Shown here: positions 1-10,913 of the stretch, piece after piece
How the letters are laid out: every line of letters starts with the position of its first letter
Position numbering within the stretch: position 1 is the stretch's first letter
Origin: Chaetomium olivaceum
Taxonomy: Eukaryota; Ascomycota; Sordariomycetes; Sordariales; Chaetomiaceae
Assembly (NCBI GenBank): GCA_039881045.1
Contig: JAYWVB010000066.1
Span: 103,761 to 167,760, forward strand
Length of the DNA stretch: 64,000 nt
Direction of reading: 5' to 3'
The notes under the pieces: model-generated
Seen by the model: only the letters and a program-made list of their open reading frames with translations
What the model was told of the DNA's origin: nothing
The model's database searches: none
Program-made: the position numbers and the translations under genes

Positions 1-78
1 AAGAGCCAGCTAGAGAGATACCCTGATGAGTATGATCTTGGGGAGTTTGTGGGCGGAAAGGAAAGTCTAGACAAATAG
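1..78 (+). CDS. 3' end of an unidentified protein-coding gene (partial)
   Basis: Frame 1 is open from the first base to a TAG at 76-78, giving 25 codons that end in EFVGGKESLDK. The composition (acidic and basic residues, two Tyr) is that of an ordinary hydrophilic protein tail. The rest of the gene lies outside the window, so no family can be assigned. It could be a chance open stretch, since 25 codons is short. Confidence 0.4.
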   Translation, partial: KSQLERYPDEYDLGEFVGGKESLDK

Positions 79-322
79 TGAGCGGGCGAGCAGCGAGCGC
101 GCGAATTCATATGGTTTTGACGGCCGACGTTGTTTGGGTCATACATTGTGTTGCGTTCACGAACCCCCATCGCCGGGCAACCTGAGCGGCCGGACGACTT
201 GTGCACTTGTGCAACTGCGACGACTTTCCTGTGTACTTACCCCCCACAATATCCCAATCGCATTCCACCTCCAATCCAAACAAACCACCAACACAAGCCT
301 ACCTTTCATTTACTTAGCCAAT

Positions 323-469
323 ATGACCAACGAAAGCCGCGTTGTCATCGCTGTGCTCTGCGTCTTGAGTATCACTGCGCTTCTCGCTACCCTCGGCATC
401 AAGTACGTCCGGACCGCCACTCGTGCGATGGTGAAGTCGCGGGAGGATCGAGACTCGGAAGCCCAGTAA
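323..469 (+). CDS. small single-pass membrane peptide, hypothetical
   Basis: The ATG at 323 sits in a good fungal context (CCAATATGACC) and opens 48 codons. Residues 8-26 are strongly hydrophobic (VVIAVLCVLSITALLATLG) and are followed by a basic, charged tail rich in Arg, Lys, Glu and Asp. This suggests a type III or tail-anchored membrane peptide. A GTACGT donor-like site lies just after the stop (from 475), so there may be an intron in the 3' UTR. The frame also extends upstream to 134, but that part has no signal of its own. No family was recognised, and chance cannot be excluded at this length. Confidence 0.4.
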   Translation: MTNESRVVIAVLCVLSITALLATLGIKYVRTATRAMVKSREDRDSEAQ

Positions 470-784
470 ACAAGGTACGTACGACCCCTTTCCAGACAGG
501 CGGTAAATCGGTAGTATTATTGGTGATGCAAGCAAGACGGGAACGAGAAGCTTGAAGATCCACCCCACCATTCCACTTCTTGGCGCACATCTCGACCCCG
601 CAATCAAGGCTGAAACACACAAAGGCCATTGGGTTTCCGGGTTGTCAAGCCACATCCACAGGCGACAGCCACACCTCCCCGGGCCGACCCGATTTTTCGA
701 AGCAAGCAAGCGCGTGCATGAACTGATCCCGAACTCTTCCAGATCTGGTCCCGGAGCTGTATCGGTGCCGTGAACCTGCTCAAC

Positions 785-1969
785 ATGGCAGCAGCCCGAA
801 CAGTCCTCAGAAGGGCCCTCCGCCCCGTGAGGAGTAACTTCGTTACACATCCCGAGCAACAATTAGGATTTACACGACCATTCTCAATAACCCTCCCTTC
901 CCGCGCGCCACCGAATACACCGAATACCTCCCCCGACTATGCCGTCCCCGATCCGTCCAGGCCAACCCATTTCGGGTTTGAGACCGTAACAGAAGGCGAG
1001 AAGCGCGAGCGCGTGGCGGGTGTCTTTACGAGCGTAGCAGAGTCGTACGACCGCATGAACGACCTCATGTCCTTTGGCTGGCACCGAGTGTGGAAGTGCG
1101 TTATTCACTGCCCGCCCTACCCTTTTCTACACCTTCCCCTCCTGCCATTACCACGCCCACGCTAACCAACCTTCTTTCTTCCCACACAGAGACCACTTCG
1201 TCGCCTCGCTCAACCCCGGCTTCTCCCCCTAACCGCCGGCCCCGATCCCCGCGGACCGCAACACATCCTCGACATCGCCGGCGGCACAGGCGACATCGCC
1301 TTCCGCATGCTCCACACGGCGCACAACCTCAACTCCAACCCCTCCGTGCACGTAACCATCTCCGACATCAACCGCGCCATGCTCACCGTCGGCAAGCAGC
1401 GCTCCAGCACCCTGCCCGCCTCCCAACAAGCGGCCCTGTCCTTCGTCGAAGCCAACGCCGAGAACCTGACCCTCACCCGGCCCCTGCACCCCTACCCCTC
1501 CCCGCTCGAACCCACCACTCACGACGCCCACGGCAACTCCGAGCAAGCCTTCTTCGACCCCGCCACCGCCACGGGCACGGGAATCCCCTCCGAATCCGTC
1601 GACCTCTACACCGTGGCCTTCGGCATCCGCAACTTCAGCAACATCCCTGCCGCCCTGCGCGAAGCGCACCGCGTGCTCAAACCAGGCGGGGTCTTTGCCT
1701 GCTTGGAGTTCAGCAAAGCGAGCCGCTTCCCGCTGTTCAACGCGCTGTACAAGGAGTGGTCGTTCCGCGCGATCCCGCTGATCGGGCAGCTGGTGGCGGC
1801 GGACCGGGACAGCTACCAGTACCTGGTGGAGAGCATCGAGCGGTTCCCGAGCCAGGGGGAGTTTCGGGATATGATTGTGGATGCGGGGTTTGTGGTGGCG
1901 GGGCAGGGGTACGAGGATTTGACGGGCGGGGTGGCGGCGATTCATAAGGGGATGAAGCCGAGGGCTTGA
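785..1969 (+). CDS. COQ5: 2-methoxy-6-polyprenyl-1,4-benzoquinol methylase, mitochondrial
   Basis: SAM-dependent C-methyltransferase of ubiquinone synthesis, acting at the matrix face of the inner mitochondrial membrane. The N-terminus is Arg-rich and lacks acidic residues, like a mitochondrial presequence. UbiE/COQ5 hallmarks are visible: YDRMNDLMSFGWHRVWK before the intron, the SAM motif LDIAGGTGDIAFRML (about 1268-1312), and VLKPGGVFACLEFS. Exon 1 is 785-1095 and the intron starts GTGCGT at 1096. The conserved continuation DHFVASLNPGF is read only with the acceptor at 1189, and it then hits a TAA at 1230 after a run of five C. One extra C would restore the frame into LTAGPDPRG. Using the second AG (acceptor at 1191) gives an intact 362-residue protein but replaces the conserved peptide. 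I favour a base error in the C run. The family call is firm. Confidence 0.93.
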
Positions 1970-2956
1970 TGATGGATGCGACGATGGTGTTTTTAGTGGG
2001 GAGTGGGATGAGGATGGGTGAGGTGGGTGGTGGTGTGGAATAAGCGGAGGCTTGTTGTGTACATGTACGATGTTTGTGTGTACCATAACATAAACTAGAT
2101 CTGGGCATCCCATTCATCTCGATTAGAGGGAGCGTGGATATTTTGGTGATGATTTGTAGCAGTCGTTCAAGATGATCCGGCTTCACAATATCGGTTTGGT
2201 AGCTTTATCCCAGCACCTCGACCGGGGATGACATGTCAATCAAGATGTACTTCTTACAAAGGCACGGAGGCCGAAGAGGTTGTCACAACAGGGGAGGCAA
2301 GACCACACAGAGACACAGACACCCAAACGATGGCACTCGCAAGCGAATATTCACTACCAACTACCATCCCAGCAGAAGCACCAGATACCGCTGCCTCGCT
2401 GAAGCTACCGCTACCTCCCCTGGCGGGGCGTGACAGTGGTGGCAAGTGTGGTGTACCGGGCGTACGAGGGCTACTGAAAAAACAGTTCAAGAGGCAACCA
2501 ACCAACGACCGACGGATCTCTAAAACTCCACCACCTTCCGTTCCCCCAAGCACAGTTCCAGAAAAATCAAGACTCACTGGGATCTTTTGCTTCTTTTCCG
2601 AACCACCTCCCGCCCCCATTGTATATTATCTCCGAAACCAAGCAAAGAAGAAGCGAGCCCAATCCATCCAGGTTCCGCCCTTCCGGAAGAAAAAGAAAAA
2701 GAAACAAGGTTGGCTGCTTGAGAGGCTAGCCGAATATCATCACAGTGAAATGGTGTCGTTGGAGGGTTTGTGTGTTGTGATAGAAGCAAGCCAGTGTTGT
2801 TGCGCGTCGTATTCGGTTCATGGAGCTTGATGCTCCTTGGATGGTCGGCAATGGTTGTCGTCAGCTGGCTGCCATAAGTTGCGAGGGCTGGTGAGCGTGC
2901 CGCTACCAGTTATCCGTCGAGAAGCTGGACGATGCCCCGGTCTCAGGCTGGGCCGA
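1970..2956. other. convergent intergenic region, no gene seen
   Basis: About 1 kb lies between the 3' ends of COQ5 and the DUF2433 gene. A 200-codon open stretch on the + strand (2228-2830) is Lys/Pro-rich, has no recognisable motif and reads through purine-rich low-complexity sequence, so it is not called. This interval presumably holds both terminators. Confidence 0.5.
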
Positions 2957-5132
2957 CTAAGAGTCAGCCTGAGGAGCAGGGCTAGCGCCCTCATTCTTAA
3001 TACCGCCTCGCGGGCCTCTACCCCGCCCACGTTCGCCGCCGCGACCACCACGGCCACCACGACCACCGCGGCGGCCGGCACCCTCGCTGTCACTAGCACC
3101 TCCACCGCCGGCACTGCGGTAGCCGCTCTGCGGGTTGCTGCTGTCCCTACCGCCGCGGCTGCTACCCCAGTTGCCAGCACCGCCGCGCGAGAATTGCTGG
3201 CGCGGCGCAGGAGGCGAGAAGATCTTGACTAGCGGCTTGGACCGGTCCTCTTGGCCGGGGGCGCGATTCTTGACTTCGTCGGGAAGACGCTCCATGGCAG
3301 CGTCCCGGTCCTCGACCGTCTTGAACTGCGCCACCTTGTTGTTAACACCCCACCGATCGATCTTGACGATCTTGGCCTTATCATCCTCGGAGAACAGGTC
3401 TCGGACCTGGTCGTCGCTCTGGGCGTTCATAACGAAGAGACCGATAATGTTATCGGCCGGGTTCTTGGGGGCGGGGGGGTGCATCGGCAGCGCCGTTAGA
3501 GGAAGCCGGTGCCGCCTTCTCCTCCCGGGGCGCCGGGGAAGTAGCCGGCGGGGGCTGAGGCGTGGCTGGCTTCGTTTGTGCCGCCGGGGCGGGCGCCGGG
3601 ACGGGGGCGACGACCCTCGGCTGAGTGGCGGGGCTGGCCGCCGGCGGTGCAGAGGGGCCTGTGTGGATGACCGGGCTGCTGCCGGAAGCGACGGGCGCAG
3701 GCTGGACGCCAGGCTGCTGCTTGGCTCCACGGTGAGAGAAATTGAATCCTTGGGCGCGCATCTCGGTACCGATTCTCCCGTCCTGGATCTCTAGGACAAG
3801 CCAACCGAAGGCAGCATCCGCGAGGTTGAAGTTCCACATATTCTTGAAGGCGCTCTCGTCAACCTGGCCCAGGGCTGCGGCCGACTGGCCGGCAGCAGCA
3901 CCGCCAAATGGATTCCCACCCGCGGCAGTCGTAGGCATCTTATCAACGACCGCCAGTGCGTTCTTCAATAGGGTCTGCTGGGCTTCGACCTGGCTGATCG
4001 CCGGCTCGACTTCGCCCTTGACCGTGTCCCACACGTCGTTAAAGGATGCCTTGGACGCGGCGAGCTTGCCCCGGTAATGATCCAGAGTAGGGTTAACGCT
4101 GAATTCGTTGTACGAGCTTCCGTACCTGAAATGCAAACCAGCCGAGACGGAGAAATCGGACTTGAGAGTCACCGACAGCTGGTTCAGGATACCCTCGCGA
4201 GCAGGGGACGCGTGGGTGATGAAGATGCGGGTTTCGGTGGGATCGTAAACGCGGTTTGCCGTGTCAACGAGCTCGCCCATCTGCAACAAAGTCGTCCACA
4301 TGGTGCCCTGGCCGCCAGCAATTGTCGTCCGTCCCTCGCCGTTGTCGAAGAGCTTGTGCATGACCACGGCGCCGCCCAATCCGAGAAGCCGCAGCTTCAC
4401 ACCGCCAACCTCCAGCAACATGGACTGTGCCTCGTCGATGATGAAGAGGTTGGGTACCTTATACTCCTTGGATCGGAACTTCTCCAACACCCGCACATCC
4501 TCACAGGCGCCCCATACCGTGTAGACAGGTACCTCGAGCTTCAGTTCGCCGCTGATGAGTTGGGGGAGTTCGGAGAGCGGCAGTTCGCTTGCCGGGAACC
4601 GTTGCTTGACCGGGCCCTGGACGCCTTGGGCGATGGCCTTCTTCGTGGCTTCCGAGATGAGGGGGGAGTATTGCGCGACATGCTTCAAGGTTCTGTCGTG
4701 ATAGCAAGTCAGCATGTGTCGCGGCTAGCCTTTCATGTCAACTCACTTTTCAGCGATGCGCTCGAGGGACGTCTCGTCGTAGAAGCCGAAATCGCCGGTG
4801 TGGATGATGTAGTCCGCACGGCTGACCGGGCGAGGTCGTTGAGGGAGCGGAGGTTGCCTGTGTATCCATTGTCAGTAAATCGAGGCTACGCGGTTTGAGC
4901 ACTGTTGGATATTCGCACCTCGCACATCGGCAATACAGAGGACTCTGATGGGACCGCTCTGGATAACACGGCCTTGGTTCGGAAGCAGAGGGGTGGCACC
5001 AGGAACCGGGCCGCTAGCGCCGTTAGGCAGGTAGCCCTGGTTGTAGGGGGTCGGACGAGGTTGCTGGCGCGGAATTAGCTTTAACGGTTTGCGCTCTTTT
5101 GAGGGTTCGCCTGTGAACAACTCGGAGGACAT
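2957..5132 (-). CDS. DUF2433-family protein with degenerate phosphoesterase-like core and C-terminal RGG box
   Basis: Fungal protein of unknown role, recognised as the DUF2433 family. Exons: 5132-4919, 4857-4747 and 4692-2957, with GT-AG introns. The core shows calcineurin-phosphoesterase-like landmarks with altered residues: IADVRGNL, IIHTGDFGFYD, VWGACEDV, and FITHASPAREG. A long Pro/Ala-rich disordered segment follows, then a folded NIIGLFVMNA...VKIDRWG region and an Arg/Gly-rich tail (GRRGGRGGRGGRG) suggesting RNA binding. Two single-base breaks are visible. One is in exon 2 near 4820 (GGC where GGGC would keep ARADYII in frame). The other is at the run of seven G at 3473-3479, where six would join DAPP to APKNPADN. 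Both look like assembly indels in an otherwise conserved gene. The start fits a clean MSSELFTGEP N-terminus. Confidence 0.85.
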
Positions 5133-6371
5133 ATTGGCGGCTATTATGCGATAAAATCGATAAAAGAGTGAAGTCGAGGCGGGGATATATCGAGCTGGTA
5201 AAAGGGTGGGATGCCGGTGTCGCGGGGGAGAGTTGGGTAGAAACTTACAGATGCCATCCCGCAAGTTTGATTCGGTTCGCGATTCGAGGCAAGGTGGGCT
5301 TGAAAGTCGAAGGGAAGGAAGGAGCTCTTGTTGACGTGGGGATCAGCAGAGGCTGAGAATGGAGGAGGCGCGACCGATGTTCGTAAATTCAACCGAAGCT
5401 AGCGCAGCCGAGACGGGTATCAAAAAACGTAAAGAACGGGAAAATGCTCGTGAGGCAACGGCTAATAGAACGGGTCGCGGCAGAGGCGATGTTTGTTGAG
5501 GGGAAAGAGGAAGAAAGTGGTGATTACGTCGGCCGTGGCTGAAGTTTTTCGAAAAGTCGAGGTTGCCCAGTGCCCGGGCTGCGAATCTTTGAATGGCTGA
5601 AGTGCAACTGCGGCAATGGCAACAGGGCAGCTCTGCGTGCGCGACAAGGGGGAGGTCCGTTGGCTGGGCCCTGTCGGGCTTAGCGCGAAGTGCTGACCCC
5701 ACCAGCCAGGCGGGGGACCACTTACCCTGCGACAAAGCATCGAATGTGGATGCTTTTTGATGATTCACTCCGGTCAACTCGTGCGTCAATCCAACTCTCT
5801 CTCTCCACCTTTCGAAGGAGAATAACGACGGGAGAGCCAGGCAGCTGGGTGCCTTTTGCGGCCAGTGCCAGCGATTAGGGAGTCCAACCGCTCTTTGCCT
5901 ACACCCGGAAATACTAGTCATCGTTTTATTGAATGAGTTGCAAGCCGTGGATTGGCAGCATCACCCCCGCGCCTCATACACAGTAGACAGCCCTGGGCTC
6001 CAAGTGTGCCTCTGAAGATATCGACCACACCTCGATTGTAGCAACCAAACGAGTAATCCGGCCCAAAGAAACTGCCTTTAGTTATTCGGTTTCCTACTCT
6101 TTACTTGATCTCTCGTTTCTGATTCTCTTTACCTGATTGAGTTTGCTTGATTTCATGTTACACAACTCCCACTTCCTCCAATCGTTTCTCTTATTTGATT
6201 CCTTTTGCTTGCTCGATTTGAGAACCACCAACTTGCCATTTTCTATGAGCGGGGGTCAGGCCGGAAAAGCTTTATCATCACATTCTTCCTCTGACATCCC
6301 CCGATCGCCAACCCAACGAATTATTGTCCGTCCCATATTATTGTCAGCACTCGCCGACAGTGACGAACACA
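5133..6371. other. divergent promoter region between the DUF2433 and VOC genes
   Basis: About 1.2 kb with no convincing coding signal. It should hold the 5' UTRs and promoters of two divergent genes. Pyrimidine-rich stretches at about 6090-6200 resemble the CT-rich leaders common upstream of fungal genes. Confidence 0.5.
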
Positions 6372-6791
6372 ATGACGGACAGAGCCCTAGTCCAGTCTGC
6401 CTGGAAGATCATCCCACACTTCCGCTCAGAAAACATCCAAGTCACGGTCGACTTCTACACACAAGTGCTCGGTTTTACGGTTGGCGGCATCCACAAGGAT
6501 AATCAGTCAGGCCAACAGACATTCTGCTCTCTCGGCGCGGGCGACAAGGTGGCCGCCAACATCTACTTTTCCACTGCTGTCGGGCAGTCGTCGGCATGGA
6601 TAGCGTTGGGGACGACGGAGCTGGATGATTTCTACGCAGAGCTGAAGTCGCACGGGAATGCCGAGATCGTGGAGGAGATCGCGGATAAGGAGTGGGGGTA
6701 TCGACAGTTTACTATCAAAGACACGGACGGGAACAGGCTCACGTTCTTCAAGTTTCTGGAGGGCGGGAATCCCGGCGCTGACGGAGAGTGA
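6372..6791 (+). CDS. VOC-superfamily (glyoxalase/bleomycin-resistance fold) protein
   Basis: The 139-residue protein is a single vicinal-oxygen-chelate module. It opens with WKIIPHFRSENIQVTVDFY, the first beta-alpha unit with the usual Phe-Tyr before the helix, followed by VLGFTVGG. The second half reads DKEWGYRQFTIKDTDGNRL and ends LTFFKFLEG, the typical closing strand with a metal-ligand-type acidic position. Such proteins bind a divalent metal and act as lyases, isomerases or drug-binding proteins; the substrate cannot be told from sequence. The ATG at 6372 is preferred over an upstream in-frame start at 6324 because the fold begins just after it. No intron is needed. Confidence 0.85.
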   Translation: MTDRALVQSAWKIIPHFRSENIQVTVDFYTQVLGFTVGGIHKDNQSGQQTFCSLGAGDKVAANIYFSTAVGQSSAWIALGTTELDDFYAELKSHGNAEIVEEIADKEWGYRQFTIKDTDGNRLTFFKFLEGGNPGADGE

Positions 6792-7288
6792 GAGGGCAGA
6801 ATGACCACACGGACGATTGGTTCACGACACCTGCCTTGTCCATACGTGCTCGGAAGAGAGAGGTATGGACGGTCTGCTGCTCCCTGGCGGGGTTCCGACC
6901 AATTACGCGCATGACGGAAAAAGCCTCTGTTGATCGTAACTACGCAAGGTGCAGCTGAGTCTGACCGATCCGCTCCACGTAGCACCCGAAGTTTTCAGCT
7001 CTACACCGATCATCTCTCCATTCGATGTGGTGGAAATCAACGTGAGAAGTTGGCATTGGTCCGAGATATGAAAAGCAGACTAGCCGGGGTACGAAAAGAA
7101 GAATGATTGACGTCGTGGCGCACATCAGACCAACAAACATAAGCTTATTTGTCCCTCTAAGTCGCTTCTGGCCTAGGCCATTGCGTGCCATCGTTACGCA
7201 ATGAACCATAAATTCAACGCCTTTCCCCGGTGTCAAGCGACACTGATATCCTAACTCACCATCCGTTGAATCTCTTTGGACGTTCACC
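6792..7288. other. intergenic, nothing seen
   Basis: About 500 bp between two + strand genes. No coding signal is supported here; it presumably carries a terminator and the promoter of the next gene. Confidence 0.4.
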
Positions 7289-8314
7289 ATGGTCTCATTT
7301 CGATCCCTCGCCGCCGCAACATTGCCGTTCCTCACCGCAGCCATAGACCCAGCGGCTGTCTACGATGGTGGTTATGGCAAGGATTCGTCCATTCTCCTCG
7401 GTATCGGAAACGGGGGCGCTGGACAGAGCGGGCTGATCAAAGGTATTTCGCCAACTTCACATCCAATTCTAGCCAAAGAACCTTGACTAAAACGTGGGGT
7501 ACAGCTCTCGCCGATGCATTCATTGAGGACCGGGTCTCCAACGGATCCGAGCCTTTCAGGGTCGCGTGGTACCAGAGTGACACAACGTACAGCATCAACT
7601 ACCTTAAGGACGCTCTGATAGACGTCGCCATCACGTACAGCCCGGCAGCGGAGAGGATAGCTATCGATCAGGGCATCGCATTGGCCCCTGACTATTACGC
7701 CTTCCGCGACCATTTCCTTATCGTCGGCCCCCCCTCCAACCCTGCCAACATCTCGGGTGCGTCCGACATCTACACCATTTTCTCCGACCTGCACGAAGCC
7801 GCCGAGGCCAAGAACTCCACCCCGCCTGTGAGGTTCCTGAGCCGCTACGACAAATCCGCCACCAACATCAAGGAGTCCGACCTCTGGATCAGCATCGGCC
7901 AGGTACACCACCACTCCCCCCATCATTTCACTTCCACCCAGCACTAACCCCCCCTCCACCCCCTTCCCACAGGTCCCCTGGTCAACGGCCTACTCAACCT
8001 GGTACCACCAATACATCACCTTCCCCATCCAAGCGCTCTCCGCCGCCATCGTCCTCGACGAGTACACGCTCACGGACCGCGGCACATTCCTCTCGCTCCC
8101 GGCCAACCTGACCAGCGAGACGACCATCTTCAAGGCCGCCACCGACGAGGAGGACGACCCGCTGCTGAACCCTGCCCATCTGCTCGTGGGCGCGAGGGCG
8201 CCCAACCCAGAGACGGCCAAGGCGTTTGCCGAGTGGCTTGTTAGTGAGGCAGGGCAGGCGGTTGTGGCCGGGTTTGAGAAGGAGGGCGAGCAGTTGTATA
8301 GCCCGGCGCCGTAG
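7289..8314 (+). CDS. secreted periplasmic-binding-protein-like protein (TupA-like, PBP superfamily)
   Basis: Three exons join cleanly: 7289-7442, 7505-7902 and 7973-8314, with GT-AG introns, for 297 residues. A signal peptide (MVSFRSLAAATLPFLTAA) precedes an early glycine-rich segment, SSILLGIGNGGAGQSGL. The body matches the type-2 solute-binding fold: DVAITYSPAAERIAIDQG, YYAFRDHFLIVGPPSNPANI, FLSRYDKSATNIKE and a closing PETAKAFAEWLVSEAGQ. Bacterial relatives bind tungstate, molybdate or other oxyanions for ABC uptake. Fungi have no matching ABC importer, so this copy probably acts outside the cell in an unknown way, and a bacterial origin is plausible. The PBP fold is confident; the ligand is not. 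Confidence 0.85.
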
Positions 8315-9187
8315 GGGCACCGGGGGGTGTTGGGCCGCTGGGGGGGATTCGCTTCAGTTGAGGAGACGTCAAGCGCACCGTATTACTTCAACGCTCCCAA
8401 GTATAGTGAAGAGAAAGGATTTTCGGACCGTAGCCACGGGACCTCATGGACCGTATCACACACACAGTAACACACTCCTCTACAACTGGCATCCTCTGGA
8501 TCAATTAATAGAGGTATTGTAATTAACTATACTAATTCGACAATGACTTTTTAACTTAATGATACAATAGTTTAGATATAATTACTTTATTTTTTCCCTT
8601 TCCATTTTCTTTTACTTCTGTTCTTAATTCTATTTCTTTTTTTATATTCCCTTAGACATCTTCTTTCTTATTTTCTTTCTTCCCCTTCTCTTTCTTTTAC
8701 TTTCTTTTCTTAAATTTTCTCTTTCTTATTTTCTTTATCTATATTTCCGTTTTTCTTTCAGTTCTTCCACTCTTCTTTTATCTTTCCTCACATTTCATTC
8801 TCCATTCTCATCTTATCTCTCTTTCTTCTTATTCTCTTTACTTGTTTTGTTATTCGCTTCCTAGGTTATGTATCCATGAAAGCTATGTGATACGGCCCAT
8901 GGGGACCAATGGCTACGGTCCGAAAATGCTTCCTTATGATGAATCATGCGGAATGAGAGTTATGTTACTTCTGCAAACACTTTTAGTATTTTCGCAGCTC
9001 TTTTATGACAACGGGAAGATGTGCGTATCGAACCGTCAACCACTGATGATTAGATACCTGGGTAAAAAACCTAGCCCCTTCCCCTAGTGTACCAGCCTGT
9101 GTCTTGAACTATCCCTGTTCCAATCCCATCATCCCCCAATGACCCCTTTGACACACTAACAGAGTGACAACAAGATCACACCCATCC
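8315..9187. other. gene-free stretch including a pyrimidine-rich tract
   Basis: No gene is supported between the solute-binding protein and the AA9 gene. An 81-codon open stretch at 8842-9087 lacks any motif or leader. The interval is AT-rich compared with its neighbours and contains the CT tract listed separately. Confidence 0.5.
8575..8860. repeat. pyrimidine-rich low-complexity tract
   Basis: About 285 bp of the + strand are almost entirely T and C, with TTTCTTT and TCTTCTTTT motifs repeated irregularly. There is no fixed period, so this is a low-complexity tract and not a microsatellite. It sits downstream of the solute-binding-protein gene. Confidence 0.7.
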
Positions 9188-10055
9188 TTAGTTAGGCCAC
9201 TGCTTCGGGCCAGGCATGGGCGCAAATGAAGGGGGCGGCTGAGCCCAGCTATCAAGCTGAATAGCCGGGTCGTTGGGCTGATAGCCACCGGGGAACTTGA
9301 TGGTCGGTCCTGGCGCCTTGCCGTTGTAGTCGCTGGCAATGTCGAGGTGAGCGCACTAAAAGCAACCCCGGCATGTCAGCAAATCAACACGACATACAAC
9401 GCACCAGGAAACCCGGAACTTGTCGTCCGCATCTCACCTGGAAGTACATCTCCTTCTGGCGGTATGGCTGGTGGATGCTCATCTGCTCGATGCGCATCAG
9501 GTACTGGCCGGCGGGGATCTCCTTGGGCAGCTTGAACTCGAATTTCTTCAGGTCGCGCGTCAGCCAGCCCTGGTCGGTGCCGTTCCAGGGCATCATGGTG
9601 CCCAGCTGGTAGACCTTGAAAAAATCGCCAGAGCCGTCGTAGTCACGGACATCGCCGGGGGCTTTGGAGAGATAGATCTATGTGATGAGGTAGGGTTAGT
9701 GGGAGTAGAGGAGGCTTGGGTCGGGGTTGAGAAGATGGGTGGGACTTGCCGTGACCGGGCCGGGGTGGTAGATGCCAAAGTCGAGATGGAGGTGGAAGCC
9801 GACCGTGTCTTTGCCGGCGGTCACTTTGGCCGTCTTGGGCTGGGAGCGGTGGTTCCACGAGCCCTTGTTGCAGCGAAAGTCGTTGCTGCTGAGGATATCC
9901 GGGGTGAAGGAGGGCTGGAAGCCGTTGTCGTGCTCCCGGACGTATTCATAGGCATTTGTCTTGACGCCGTTGAGCATCAGATGTGGGAATAGGAAGTGGG
10001 CGTTTGAAAGTTGGGGAAGAAGGGCGAGAGCCCCGTAGGCAAGAGACAAGTGCAT
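9188..10055 (-). CDS. AA9 lytic polysaccharide monooxygenase (former GH61)
   Basis: Secreted copper enzyme that oxidatively cleaves cellulose or related glucans. A 19-residue signal peptide ends LSNA, exposing the N-terminal His that forms the copper histidine brace (HFLFPHLMLNG). Other family marks are a Cys in SSNDFRCNKGS, the second brace His in FGIYHPGP, VYQLGTMMPWNGTDQGW, LPKEIPAGQYLMRIEQ and the axial-Tyr segment QKEMYFQCAHLDI. Exons are 10055-9750, 9677-9438 and 9355-9188, giving 237 residues with no cellulose-binding module. The first intron needs a GC donor (GCAAGT) and an AG acceptor; with it, GPVT joins IYLSKAPGD exactly as the family requires. The second intron is GT-AG. Confidence 0.93.
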
Positions 10056-10913
10056 GTTGAGCTGTCTAGTCCGGATACTGGGGGGAAGCTTAGAGTTTAG
10101 AGCTGAGGGATGGATATCTCCAAACTTGCCGGGATGAGAAGGCCAATTTATACTTGCTTGACCGATCATTCCCAGACTTGGGTACAATCTTCACTCCCCC
10201 ATTTTGTTATGCTGCCTGCACTGCCGTGCTGGTCACCGCAATCCCATCCCATGCCCTTGTCGGGTTCCAAGGTAAAAACCCAACGTTGCTTTGAAGACTT
10301 GGTTCTCTCATGACATCCGAGTCATGATGATTTAATCTAGAGGACCAACAGCGACAGAGTTGACCATTGGAGGATGATAGTTTGGGCGATCAGCGGAGGG
10401 GGTTCCGAGTCTTGAAGCGTTCTGAAATGGGACGTGCTTTCTCATTCCAGCACGCGCTCGAATGAGATACAAGAGCGGTTAGGAGATTCGAAACAGGCCC
10501 GACTGATGGCTGCGGTATGTTTTAGCGAATGCTACCTGGGTTACAGAAGCGGGAGAAGTACGGTAAGTACCCTAACTACCGAAGTGAGGATACCCGGCGT
10601 GCCAGCAAAGTTAAATCGATGGCGCCTCGTCTTATTGGCTGTTCTCATGCTGGGCTTGGCAAGTCTGGAACCGTACGTTACGTGGCGGCTGCGGTCTTCC
10701 GTAACCTTCTTGCCGCGCCAAACACCGATTCTGTCAATCTCCACTGAACTCTGAGTGGGAGATGAGATCCCACCAAACTATTTCATGCTCGGTATTTAGG
10801 TACCTAATACAACCCAAGCTGTACAGACGGTAGCTTACTGGGGTATTGGATGCAACCGTTTGGCGTCGAGTGAGCCAGCAGGCGGCGGCGGACCTGTGTG
10901 GACAGTGGGCGAA
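10056..10913. other. divergent intergenic region
   Basis: About 860 bp between the AA9 gene (minus) and the Zn2Cys6 gene (plus). No coding signal is supported; it should hold both promoters. Confidence 0.4.

Noticed and set aside
130..862. Overlapping 110-182 codon frames on both strands near the left end
   Set aside because: No family features; only the 48-codon membrane peptide inside them has a good start and a clear helix.
2228..2830. 200-codon open stretch between COQ5 and the DUF2433 gene
   Set aside because: Low-complexity Lys/Pro-rich translation with no motif, overlapped by open frames on the other strand; the convergent gene layout makes UTR sequence more likely.
8842..9087. 81-codon open stretch after the pyrimidine tract
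   Set aside because: No homology-like motif and no leader; sits in AT-leaning non-coding DNA.
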